Made by a program: the position numbers and the translations under genes
In this document: positions 27,797 to 34,505 of the stretch, piece by piece
Numbering within the stretch: position 1 is the first letter of the stretch
Layout: each line of letters opens with the position of its first letter
NCBI GenBank assembly: GCA_017856985.1
Contig: JAFMEA010000018.1
Coordinates: 1 to 38,630 of the forward strand
Source of the DNA: Planktomarina sp.
GTDB lineage: Bacteria; Pseudomonadota; Alphaproteobacteria; Rhodobacterales; Rhodobacteraceae
DNA: 38,630 nt
Reading direction: 5' to 3'
Notes under the pieces: model-generated
Told to the model about the DNA's origin: nothing
Database searches by the model: none
The model's input: only the letters and a program-made list of their open reading frames with translations

Positions 27797-28291
27797 ATGC
27801 GTGTAGGACTTTACCCTGGAACATTTGATCCTATAACTTTGGGGCATATAGATATCATACGCCGTGGTTGTGCCTTAGTTGACCGCTTGGTAATTGGGGT
27901 GGCTATTAATCGTGAGAAGGGTCCTTTGTTTGATCTGGAGGAACGTTTAGCCATGATTAATGAAGAATCTCGTTTGCTAAATTTGAAAACAGGGATTGAG
28001 ATAGTTGTACACCCATTTGAGAACTTGCTTATTGATTGCGCCCGGGACGTGGGGGCAAGCATAATTCTGCGTGGGTTAAGAGCCGTTGCGGATTTTGAGT
28101 ATGAGTACCAGATGGTTGGAATGAACCGCCAACTTGACAGTAGCATAGAAACTGTCTTTTTAATGGCGGAGGCTCACCATCAAGCAATTTCATCCAAGTT
28201 AGTTAAAGAAATCTGTGGGCTAGGTGGGGATGTGTCTAAGTTTGTGACGCCTGCGGTCAATTTGGCATTGAAAGCTAAATTGAACAACTAG
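27797..28291 (+). CDS. coaD: Phosphopantetheine adenylyltransferase (CoaD)
   Basis: A 164-residue enzyme of coenzyme A synthesis that joins 4'-phosphopantetheine and ATP to dephospho-CoA. It has the nucleotidyltransferase motif GTFDPITLGH near the N-terminus, RGLRAVADFEYEYQMVGMNR in the middle, and ISSKLVKEI near the end. The open frame extends upstream to a TTG at 27719, but the ATG at 27797 gives the family's normal start (MRVGLYPGTFDP) and has GGAG 8 bases before it. Its stop TAG lies within CTAG, which on the other strand is the stop of the convergent gap gene, so the two genes overlap by 4 bases. Confidence 0.95.
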   Translation: MRVGLYPGTFDPITLGHIDIIRRGCALVDRLVIGVAINREKGPLFDLEERLAMINEESRLLNLKTGIEIVVHPFENLLIDCARDVGASIILRGLRAVADFEYEYQMVGMNRQLDSSIETVFLMAEAHHQAISSKLVKEICGLGGDVSKFVTPAVNLALKAKLNN

Positions 28292-29289
28292 ATAAGTTTT
28301 CCCATTGCTACTGCCGTATCTGCCATTCGGTTTGAGAAGGCCCATTCATTATCATACCAAGCTAATATTCGAACCATGTCTCCGCCCATAATCATCGTCT
28401 GATCGATATGAAAAACTGATGAATGCGGATCATGATTAAAGTCAGAAGAGACTAATGGCTCATCAGTGACGTCTAATACGCCTTTTAAAGGCCCAGCCGC
28501 TGCCGCCTGCATCATGTCAGTGATTTCTGCTTTATTCGTATGTTGGCCTGCCTCAAAGGTTAAGTCTATAGCTGATACATTTGGAGTTGGGACACGGATA
28601 GCCACCCCATCTAACTTACCGTCCAATTCTGGAAGGACCAAACCCACAGCCTTAGCTGCTCCTGTGGTGGTCGGTATCATAGATAGCGCTGCGGCGCGGC
28701 CACGATAGAGATCGTTATGAGGCCGATCTAATGTGGGCTGATCTCCGGTGTAGCTGTGGATTGTAGTCATTAAACCACGTTTGATACCAATGTTGTCATG
28801 CAATACCTTGGCGATTGGCGCCAAACAGTTTGTGGTGCAAGATGCATTTGAAACGATTAAATCTTCGGCAGTTAAAGTGTTGTGATTAACTCCATAAACA
28901 ATTGTTTTATCTGCATCCCTACCAGGAGCAGAGATTAAAACTCGTGAACAGCCGTTGTCGAGGTAAGACTGGCAATCAGTCTTTGATGTAAAAATCCCAG
29001 TACATTCCATTACAATGTCAACGTCTGACCAAGGCAAATCAGCTGGGTTTCTAAAAGCGGTCACGCGAATGTCATTTTTACCCAACTTAAAAGAGCTTTT
29101 TCCAGCCGTTAATTTAGTTTGAAAACGGCCATGTACGGAGTCATACTTCAATAAGTGTAAATTGCTTTCGATTGAACCCAAGTCATTTATGGCTATGACT
29201 TCTAAGTCGGAGCGTTTTGACTCAACGATTGCACGCAGAATATTGCGGCCAATACGCCCAAAGCCATTTATCCCAATTTTTAGTGTCAT
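28288..29289 (-). CDS. gap: Glyceraldehyde-3-phosphate dehydrogenase, NAD-type copy
   Basis: A 333-residue type I GAPDH that catalyses the reversible oxidation of glyceraldehyde-3-phosphate to 1,3-bisphosphoglycerate. It has the Rossmann start KIGINGFGRIGRN, catalytic C151 in SNASCTTNCLAP, and H178 in TIHSYTGDQ. Asp36 (INDLG) and Pro190 (TLDRPHND) are the residues that, in well-studied enzymes (D32 and P188 of the Bacillus enzyme), favour NAD over NADP. It converges on coaD. Upstream lies a close match to the CceR operator at 29310-29323. A second gap copy starts 1.2 kb upstream in the same direction, with 167 AT-rich bases between them. Confidence 0.95.
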   Translation of the reverse strand: MTLKIGINGFGRIGRNILRAIVESKRSDLEVIAINDLGSIESNLHLLKYDSVHGRFQTKLTAGKSSFKLGKNDIRVTAFRNPADLPWSDVDIVMECTGIFTSKTDCQSYLDNGCSRVLISAPGRDADKTIVYGVNHNTLTAEDLIVSNASCTTNCLAPIAKVLHDNIGIKRGLMTTIHSYTGDQPTLDRPHNDLYRGRAAALSMIPTTTGAAKAVGLVLPELDGKLDGVAIRVPTPNVSAIDLTFEAGQHTNKAEITDMMQAAAAGPLKGVLDVTDEPLVSSDFNHDPHSSVFHIDQTMIMGGDMVRILAWYDNEWAFSNRMADTAVAMGKLI

Positions 29290-29309
29290 ACTTGAAAGCC
29301 ACCTATTTT

Positions 29310-29323
29310 TGATAGCGCTAACA
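29310..29323. promoter_or_regulatory. Putative CceR-type operator upstream of gap (NAD copy)
   Basis: TGATAGCGCTAACA lies 21-34 bases before the gap ATG. It matches TGTTAGCGCTAACA at 13 of 14 positions. As I recall it, that is the palindrome recognised by the LacI-family carbon regulator CceR of Rhodobacter sphaeroides. The core TAGCGCTA is perfectly palindromic. Position near the ribosome site suggests repression. The regulator gene is not in the window. Confidence 0.5.
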
Positions 29324-29456
29324 TCATGTCATTGCATTGAAGTCAACATATCTATTACCTATTACACCGTATCAATAACTAAATTAATTTTTTAAAAACA
29401 AAAATTAATGTTTAGAATCAAAATTTTAATGTTTAATTATTTCTTTAAAGATGAAT

Positions 29457-30458
29457 TTAAAAAAGTGTTCCCATTTTTGCTGCTAAGTCTGCCATTCGTA
29501 CAGAAAAGCCCCACTCGTTGTCGTACCATGCTAAAACTCTCACGGTGGTACCGCCAATTACTTTGGTCTGGTCAGGGGCAAAGATAGAGGATTCAGTCGT
29601 ATGGTTGAAATCTATTGAAACTTTAGGCGCTGGATCATATCCGATAATTCCTTTTAAATTCCCTGACGCAGCTACTGCTACGCAAGCGTTAACTTCTTCC
29701 ATTGTTACTTGCTTTGAGGCTTCAAAAGTAAGGTCAATGCACGATACATTTGGTGTTGGGACTCGAATCGCTGTCCCGTCCAGCTTACCTGCCATTTCTG
29801 GCAATACTTCTTCCAAGGCTTTTGCTGCTCCCGTCGACGTTGGTATTAACGACAACGCTGCGGCTCGGGCTCGATAAAGGTCACTGTGGCGCCGATCTAG
29901 AGTGGGCTGATCCCCGGTATAGCTATGGATTGCAGTCATAATTCCACGCTCTATGCCGATTGAATTATTCAAGACCTTAACCAGGGGTGCAAGACAATTC
30001 GTCGTGCAGGATCCGTTGGAAATGACTTTGTCGGTAGGTAATAGCATATTTTCGTTGGCACCTAAAACAATCGTCCGATCCACATTTTTGGCTGGTGCAG
30101 AAATTAGAACTTTTTTGGCGCCCTGCTTGAGATGAACCTTAGCATTGTCGCCGTCGTTGAAGTTCCCAGTGCATTCAAGAACGACGTCAACATTCTTCCA
30201 ATCTAGATCAGTTGGGTCATAGGAGGAGAACATTTGAATAGGGCCGTCACCCATATTTAAATTTCCACTTTTGGTTGTAATTTCACCAGAGAAGCGGCCA
30301 TGAACGCTGTCGTACCTCATTAAGTGCGCGCTGGTTTCCAATGGCCCAGTAGCATTTATCGCAACCACCTTTAAATCGGTGCGGCGACTTTCATGGATAT
30401 GTGATAAAATGCAGCGGCCAATACGTCCAAACCCATTAATGCCAATTTTTACTGTCAT
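29457..30458 (-). CDS. gap: Glyceraldehyde-3-phosphate dehydrogenase, second copy (possibly NADP-preferring)
   Basis: A 333-residue type I GAPDH that aligns with its neighbour without gaps. Catalytic C151 (SNGSCTTNCLAP) and the HSYTGDQ histidine are kept. The NAD-selecting Asp36 is Ala (INATG) and Pro190 is Arg (TLDRRHSD). In B. subtilis GapB and in engineered Bacillus GAPDH, loss of these two residues shifts preference to NADP. This copy may therefore work in the gluconeogenic, NADPH-using direction; that is inference. It lies between tkt (upstream, same strand) and the other gap. A second, weaker CceR-like site is at 30539-30552. Confidence 0.93.
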   Translation of the reverse strand: MTVKIGINGFGRIGRCILSHIHESRRTDLKVVAINATGPLETSAHLMRYDSVHGRFSGEITTKSGNLNMGDGPIQMFSSYDPTDLDWKNVDVVLECTGNFNDGDNAKVHLKQGAKKVLISAPAKNVDRTIVLGANENMLLPTDKVISNGSCTTNCLAPLVKVLNNSIGIERGIMTAIHSYTGDQPTLDRRHSDLYRARAAALSLIPTSTGAAKALEEVLPEMAGKLDGTAIRVPTPNVSCIDLTFEASKQVTMEEVNACVAVAASGNLKGIIGYDPAPKVSIDFNHTTESSIFAPDQTKVIGGTTVRVLAWYDNEWGFSVRMADLAAKMGTLF

Positions 30459-30538
30459 TTTACTATCCCAACCAATATTACTTTTTTGGTTAGCAAGGGA
30501 CTTTACGGAATGAAAGTTAAAACAGGCAATCTGGATTA

Positions 30539-30552
30539 TGTTAGCGAAAACA
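30539..30552. promoter_or_regulatory. Putative weaker CceR-type operator upstream of second gap
   Basis: TGTTAGCGAAAACA matches TGTTAGCGCTAACA at 12 of 14 positions, with one half-site intact. It is 81 bases upstream of the second gap ATG, a distance compatible with a promoter-proximal site. A lone half-site GGTTAGC occurs at 30488-30494. Confidence 0.4.
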
Positions 30553-30611
30553 TTTTTGATATAAGGGATAAGTGAACGTTATTTTAATATAATTAAAATT
30601 TTTTATTAATT

Positions 30612-30639
30612 TAACGGAGAAGAATTTTAATCACCGTTA
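30612..30639 (-). terminator. Possible terminator after tkt
   Basis: TAACGG (30612-30617) and CCGTTA (30634-30639) form a 6-bp stem with a long AT loop, immediately after the tkt stop. On the minus strand the next bases are AATTAATAAAAAATTTT, only weakly T-rich, so termination may be partial and allow read-through into gap. Confidence 0.3.
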
Positions 30640-30640
30640 C

Positions 30641-32656
30641 TTACAATAATGACCTGGCCTTTTCACTAATTGCCTCTGCTGTGATTCCAAATTTTTTATA
30701 TAGTTGCTCGGCTGGGGCGGATGCGCCAAAACCGCTCATCCCTATAAAGCCGGCCTTAGACTCTCGACCTCTTTCTCCTAATAGCCATTGGTCCCAGCCC
30801 ATTCGAACGGCTGCTTCTACCGCTACTCGGACTGCACCACCTGGTAATACACGCCTACGATAGGGAGTATCTTGCTGCGCAAATAATTCCATACAAGGCA
30901 TGGAAACTACACGCGTACCTATTCCGTCGGCCTGGAGTAGGTCGCGGGCGTGCATGGCGAGAGAGACTTCCGTGCCCGTGGCAAGTAAGATTACCTGGCG
31001 TTTGCCCGTGGCTTCAGCCAAAATATAGGCGCCGCGTGCGCTGAGATTTGCAGCTTTATAGTTGGTTCGCACTGGCGGCACACTTTGCCGTGACAGAGCC
31101 ATTACGGTAGGTGTGCTGGACTGGCTTAGAGCTACTTCCCATGCTTCGGCTGTTTCGGTAACGTCAGCAGGTCTGAAAACTAATGTGTTGGGTGTAGCAC
31201 GCGAAATTGCAAGATGTTCTACTGGCTGGTGAGTTGGACCATCTTCCCCGAGACCAATTGAGTCATGGGTCATTACATACACAGTTGGAACTCCCATTAA
31301 AGCTGACAGGCGCATTGCACCGCGGGCATAGTCAGTAAAACACATGAAAGTTCCACCGTAGGGTCGAAGCCCACCATGCAATGCTATGCCGTTTAGGGCC
31401 GCTGCCATGCCATGTTCGCGGATCCCAAAATAAATGTAACGGCCTTTCCTATTTTCTGGGTTAAAAACACCCATATCATCTGTTTTCGTATTATTTGATC
31501 CAGTTAAATCAGCGGAGCCTCCCACGGTGTGCGTCATTACTGGGTTAACTATCTTCAATGTACTCTCTGACGCTTTACGGGTGGCTACTTTAGGAAGTTT
31601 TTCGGACGCTTCTTTTTTTATCAACCGGATTGCCGTACCTAATTTTTTTGTAGTCTCACCAGAAAATGCTTGGCTGAACTGGCTCTGACGGAAGCGCGAT
31701 AAATTCTTAAATCGAGCCTCCCAATCTAATCTCTCTAATGTTCCTCGTGCGCCTATAGCTTTCCAGTCAGCCCGTACATCAGCAGGAATTTCAAAAGCAC
31801 CGTGGCCCCAGCCGTAAGCAGCTTTGGCATCAGCTAATTGTTTAGCATCGGTTAATGCACCGTGGCCTTTTGAAGTATCTTGCGCCGCGTGGCCCAACGC
31901 AATGTGAGTTTTGCAAGCAATCATTGAAGGTTGTTCTGTGTGACGTGCGATATTTAAGGCTGTGTCAATTGCTTTCGGATCATGGCCATCTATGGACTGC
32001 ACGTGCCAGCCAGATGCTCTGAAGCGCTGTATTTGATCTGTTTTGTCCGACAAATCAACTGGGCCATCAATCGTGATATTGTTATCATCCCACAAGACAA
32101 TTAAGTTACCTAGGTTTTGGCGCCCGGCTAAGCCGATAGCTTCTTGGCTTATCCCCTCCATTAAACAGCCATCACCTGCGATCACATATGTCTTGTGATT
32201 TTGAATACTTTTGCCGTGGGTGGCTCGCAAAATCTCTTCTGCGATCGCAAAGCCGACTGAATTGGCAAGGCCCTGGCCAAGAGGCCCAGTTGTAGTTTCA
32301 ATACCGCTTGCATGGCCATACTCTGGGTGACCTGCTGTTTTGGCGCCCCATTGGCGAAAGTTCTTAATTTCTTCAAGGGTCATGTCTGCGTAACCGGTTA
32401 AATGCAAAAGTGAATACAGTAACATTGAGCCGTGCCCAGCAGACAATATAAACCGATCCCGATCTGGCCAGTTTGGTTCAGATGAATCAAACTTTAGATG
32501 TTTTTCGAATAATACGGTGGCTACATCAGCCATCCCCATTGCCATTCCAGAATGTCCAGAGTTAGCCGCAGCTACCGCATCAAGAGTAAGCGCTCTAATG
32601 GCGGCGGCTTTCTTCCAGTGGGCAGGGTTTCTTGAAGCAAGTGCCTTGAGATCCAC
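30641..32656 (-). CDS. tkt: Transketolase
   Basis: A 671-residue thiamine-diphosphate enzyme of the pentose phosphate pathway that moves two-carbon units between sugar phosphates. It shows [18 protein letters not shown] (H35), [15 protein letters not shown] (H75), and the ThDP/metal motif GDGCLMEG (from 161) ending in DDNNIT (about 191). The central [10 protein letters not shown] carries the catalytic Glu, and [19 protein letters not shown] is the transketolase signature. The start codon is GTG at 32654-32656, with AGGAAGG 8 bases upstream. Placement beside two gap genes makes a small central-carbon cluster. The 197-bp leader contains a minus-strand intrinsic terminator. Confidence 0.96.
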   Translation of the reverse strand: MDLKALASRNPAHWKKAAAIRALTLDAVAAANSGHSGMAMGMADVATVLFEKHLKFDSSEPNWPDRDRFILSAGHGSMLLYSLLHLTGYADMTLEEIKNFRQWGAKTAGHPEYGHASGIETTTGPLGQGLANSVGFAIAEEILRATHGKSIQNHKTYVIAGDGCLMEGISQEAIGLAGRQNLGNLIVLWDDNNITIDGPVDLSDKTDQIQRFRASGWHVQSIDGHDPKAIDTALNIARHTEQPSMIACKTHIALGHAAQDTSKGHGALTDAKQLADAKAAYGWGHGAFEIPADVRADWKAIGARGTLERLDWEARFKNLSRFRQSQFSQAFSGETTKKLGTAIRLIKKEASEKLPKVATRKASESTLKIVNPVMTHTVGGSADLTGSNNTKTDDMGVFNPENRKGRYIYFGIREHGMAAALNGIALHGGLRPYGGTFMCFTDYARGAMRLSALMGVPTVYVMTHDSIGLGEDGPTHQPVEHLAISRATPNTLVFRPADVTETAEAWEVALSQSSTPTVMALSRQSVPPVRTNYKAANLSARGAYILAEATGKRQVILLATGTEVSLAMHARDLLQADGIGTRVVSMPCMELFAQQDTPYRRRVLPGGAVRVAVEAAVRMGWDQWLLGERGRESKAGFIGMSGFGASAPAEQLYKKFGITAEAISEKARSLL

Positions 32657-32730
32657 GACTAAACCTTCCTGTTTTGGCTAATATGATGACTTCCTAACAA
32701 CAAAAGATAAAATATCAAGTAAGCCAATTT

Positions 32731-32761
32731 GAACAAAAAAAGACCAATGTCTCTCGGTCTT
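32731..32761 (-). terminator. Minus-strand intrinsic terminator in the tkt leader region
   Basis: On the minus strand AAGACC (32761-32756), a 10-base loop and GGTCTT (32745-32740) are followed at once by TTTTTGTTC. This is a standard Rho-independent terminator. It lies 75 bases upstream of the tkt GTG, so it ends a transcript coming from further right on the minus strand: either a tkt leader RNA (attenuation) or grxD read-through antisense to zapA and its partner gene. Confidence 0.6.
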
Positions 32762-32768
32762 GGACCTT

Positions 32769-32798
32769 TTGCCAGTCTTGCAATACATTATTCATAAT
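32769..32798 (+). promoter_or_regulatory. Candidate sigma-70 promoter for the coiled-coil/zapA pair
   Basis: TTGCCA (32769-32774), an 18-base spacer, and CATAAT (32793-32798) resemble -35 and -10 boxes with one mismatch each to TTGACA and TATAAT. They place a transcription start near 32805, about 50 bases before the ATG at 32854. Confidence 0.4.
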
Positions 32799-32853
32799 AA
32801 TTCCGATTCGAGACATGCCGCTGTAAATTAAGTAGTTGTGTAAAGGATTAATC

Positions 32854-33204
32854 ATGGATGATATTTTGGGACTCGAAAAGAGGTTAAAAGCTGCGCTTGA
32901 TAGAATTGCTTCAGTCGTGGGTACAATGCCGGACGTTGAGAAAAATAATGATAATCTTGCTGGTTTAGTGGGTGAGTTGGAGGTGGCTCTATCAAGGCTA
33001 AAGCAGTCAAACACTGATCTCCGAGAAATGAATCAACAACTTCGTGATGCTAACTCAAAAGGTGTTGGAGATCCGGAACTAATCAATAATGCTCTTAAAA
33101 TAGAAATTGATAATATTCGACTTGAACGGGAGGCTGAAAAATCTCAAATAAATATTATTCTGGCTGCCATCACGGACGCGGATGGGGAACAGACAAATGC
33201 CTGA
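32854..33204 (+). CDS. Small coiled-coil protein preceding zapA
   Basis: A 116-residue protein, nearly all predicted helix with heptads. It begins MDDILGLEKRLKAALDRIA, continues through LVGELEVALSRLKQSNTDLREMNQQL, and ends with EIDNIRLEREAEKS and a short acidic tail. I do not recognise a named family, but small coiled-coil genes commonly precede zapA in Rhodobacterales. The open frame extends to a GTG at 32836, but the ATG at 32854 has AAAGGA 8 bases before it and gives the better N-terminus. Its stop overlaps the zapA start by 8 bases, so the two are translationally coupled. A role with ZapA at the Z-ring is inference. Confidence 0.75.
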   Translation: MDDILGLEKRLKAALDRIASVVGTMPDVEKNNDNLAGLVGELEVALSRLKQSNTDLREMNQQLRDANSKGVGDPELINNALKIEIDNIRLEREAEKSQINIILAAITDADGEQTNA

Positions 33205-33583
33205 CATAAATCTAAATATAGGTGGCCGGTCCTTTGCCGTGGCTTGTCCGGAAGGTGAAGAAGCTTCTTTAGAAGCCGCTGCGCAAATATTGAGTGCTGA
33301 TGCCAGAACCTTAGTTGAGCAATCTAAGACACTTTCTGAGTCACAAATGCTTTTGATCTCAGGCTTGATGTCGGCAGATAGAGCTATTTCTATTCAAGAG
33401 GATCTAAAAAAGGCTGAAGTTGAAATTAATAACTTAAAATTGAAAATTGAAGAAGGATCCATGGAAAAGAGTATTGATGACGACAAACTAAGTTCATCAA
33501 ATTTAACAACAGAATTATATGAGCGTTTAAGCAAGCTTTCTCTAAAGGCAGAAAGTTTAGCTGATAGTCTAGAAAAAAAGTGA
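33197..33583 (+). CDS. zapA: Cell division protein ZapA
   Basis: A 128-residue FtsZ-associated protein. The N-terminal beta-hairpin domain has MPDINLNIGGRSFAVACPEGEE, then the helix EASLEAAAQILSADARTL. A long C-terminal coiled coil mediates tetramer formation in the family. The ATG at 33197 is chosen over an in-frame ATG at 33182 because GGGGA sits 8 bases upstream and the family starts with a strand of this form. It overlaps the preceding coiled-coil gene. Only 31 bases separate its stop from the convergent grxD, leaving no room for the 6S RNA gene often found after zapA. Confidence 0.88.
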   Translation: MPDINLNIGGRSFAVACPEGEEASLEAAAQILSADARTLVEQSKTLSESQMLLISGLMSADRAISIQEDLKKAEVEINNLKLKIEEGSMEKSIDDDKLSSSNLTTELYERLSKLSLKAESLADSLEKK

Positions 33584-33614
33584 TTGGCGGTAAGCTTCTG
33601 AATTAAAAAACTAT

Positions 33615-33977
33615 TTAGCCTTTGTTTGCTTTTCTGATTTCGTCAGCCGCTTCTTTATTATAGATAATACTATTCTCCTCCAGTAGTCCGTCAAATTCTC
33701 CAGACATTGCCATATCGCGAATTATGTCACATCCACCAATGAACTCACCTTTTATGTAAAGTTGGGGAATTGTTGGCCAATCTGAATAATCTTTAATACC
33801 TTGTCGCACACCGTCATCTTCCAATACATTGATGTCCTTATAGTCAACGCCCATATAGTTCAGTATACCAGCTATTTGGCTTGAAAATCCACATTGTGGC
33901 GTCGCCGCATTGCCTTTCATAAATAGAACGACATCATTGGATGAAACAGTTTCGCGAATTTTATCTTCAGCCGTCAT
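33615..33977 (-). CDS. grxD: Grx4-family monothiol glutaredoxin
   Basis: A 120-residue CGFS-type glutaredoxin that binds a [2Fe-2S] cluster with glutathione and works with BolA in iron-sulphur cluster delivery or iron sensing. The active site is C29 in TPQCGFSSQ. FMKGNAATPQ, WPTIPQLYIKGEFIGGCDI and the C-terminal helix are all present. The frame extends upstream to 34061, but ATG at 33977 has AGAGGG 8 bases before it and gives the family N-terminus MTAEDKIRE. It is downstream of bolA on the same strand, separated by 222 non-coding bases. No terminator is visible before the convergent zapA. Confidence 0.95.
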   Translation of the reverse strand: MTAEDKIRETVSSNDVVLFMKGNAATPQCGFSSQIAGILNYMGVDYKDINVLEDDGVRQGIKDYSDWPTIPQLYIKGEFIGGCDIIRDMAMSGEFDGLLEENSIIYNKEAADEIRKANKG

Positions 33978-34082
33978 TTTTTTACCCTCTAAATAATTAT
34001 GTACAATCTTTTGTGTTTTGTATGTAAATCCCTGGGACCCTAAAAATATGTAATTGTCCACCTATGGTGCCCTATAAAATTA

Positions 34083-34094
34083 ATTTGCGCAAAT
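34083..34094. promoter_or_regulatory. 12-bp palindrome between bolA and grxD
   Basis: ATTTGCGCAAAT is a perfect palindrome about 105 bases upstream of the grxD ATG, inside the 222-base gap that separates grxD from bolA. It may be an operator giving grxD its own promoter. No known box is recognised. Confidence 0.3.
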
Positions 34095-34199
34095 GGTGCA
34101 ACCCTCAGTAAGTAGTAAGTCAGCAAACTTCTTATCTTAGACTCGCTTTATAATATTGTTAAATTAAATTTAGCAGTACTAAAGTTATATTTTGATCAT

Positions 34200-34451
34200 C
34201 TATGCAGTTTCTATTGGTATTTTTGTTGTTAATGCCAAGGCGTGTAATTCCCCATTTGTGCCGTCCATTTTCCCTTTTAGTGCAGAGTATACAGCACGAT
34301 GTTGCTGAACCCTATTTTTGCCAATGAAACTTGAATCTGTAATCTCTGCGGCATAGTGATTACCATCTCCAGCAAGATCGGTAATTGTAATAATTGCGTG
34401 AGGAAATGTACTGCGGATTAATTCCTCAATGTCGTTTGCGGCCATAGCCAT
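34200..34451 (-). CDS. bolA: BolA family protein
   Basis: An 83-residue BolA-like protein that forms [2Fe-2S] heterodimers with CGFS glutaredoxins. The KH-like fold is seen in IEELIRSTFPHAIITITDL, the family motif FIGKNRVQQHRAVYSAL and GELHALALTTKIP. The conserved His lies in QQHRAVY. GAGGAG 7 bases before the first ATG supports the start at 34451; a second ATG two codons later is possible. It sits 54 bases downstream of purL and upstream of grxD, all on the minus strand. Confidence 0.93.
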   Translation of the reverse strand: MAMAANDIEELIRSTFPHAIITITDLAGDGNHYAAEITDSSFIGKNRVQQHRAVYSALKGKMDGTNGELHALALTTKIPIETA

Positions 34452-34505
34452 TTATTTTCTCCTCTTCTTCATTATACTTGGATTTAATACCTGAGCTTGT
34501 TAACT

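Noticed and set aside
32715-33014. Minus-strand open frame covering the tkt leader
   Set aside because: It overlaps the supported coiled-coil gene and promoter region antisense, and its start has no ribosome site.
33584-33614. 6S RNA gene after zapA
   Set aside because: Only 31 bases separate zapA and grxD, far too few for a 6S RNA.
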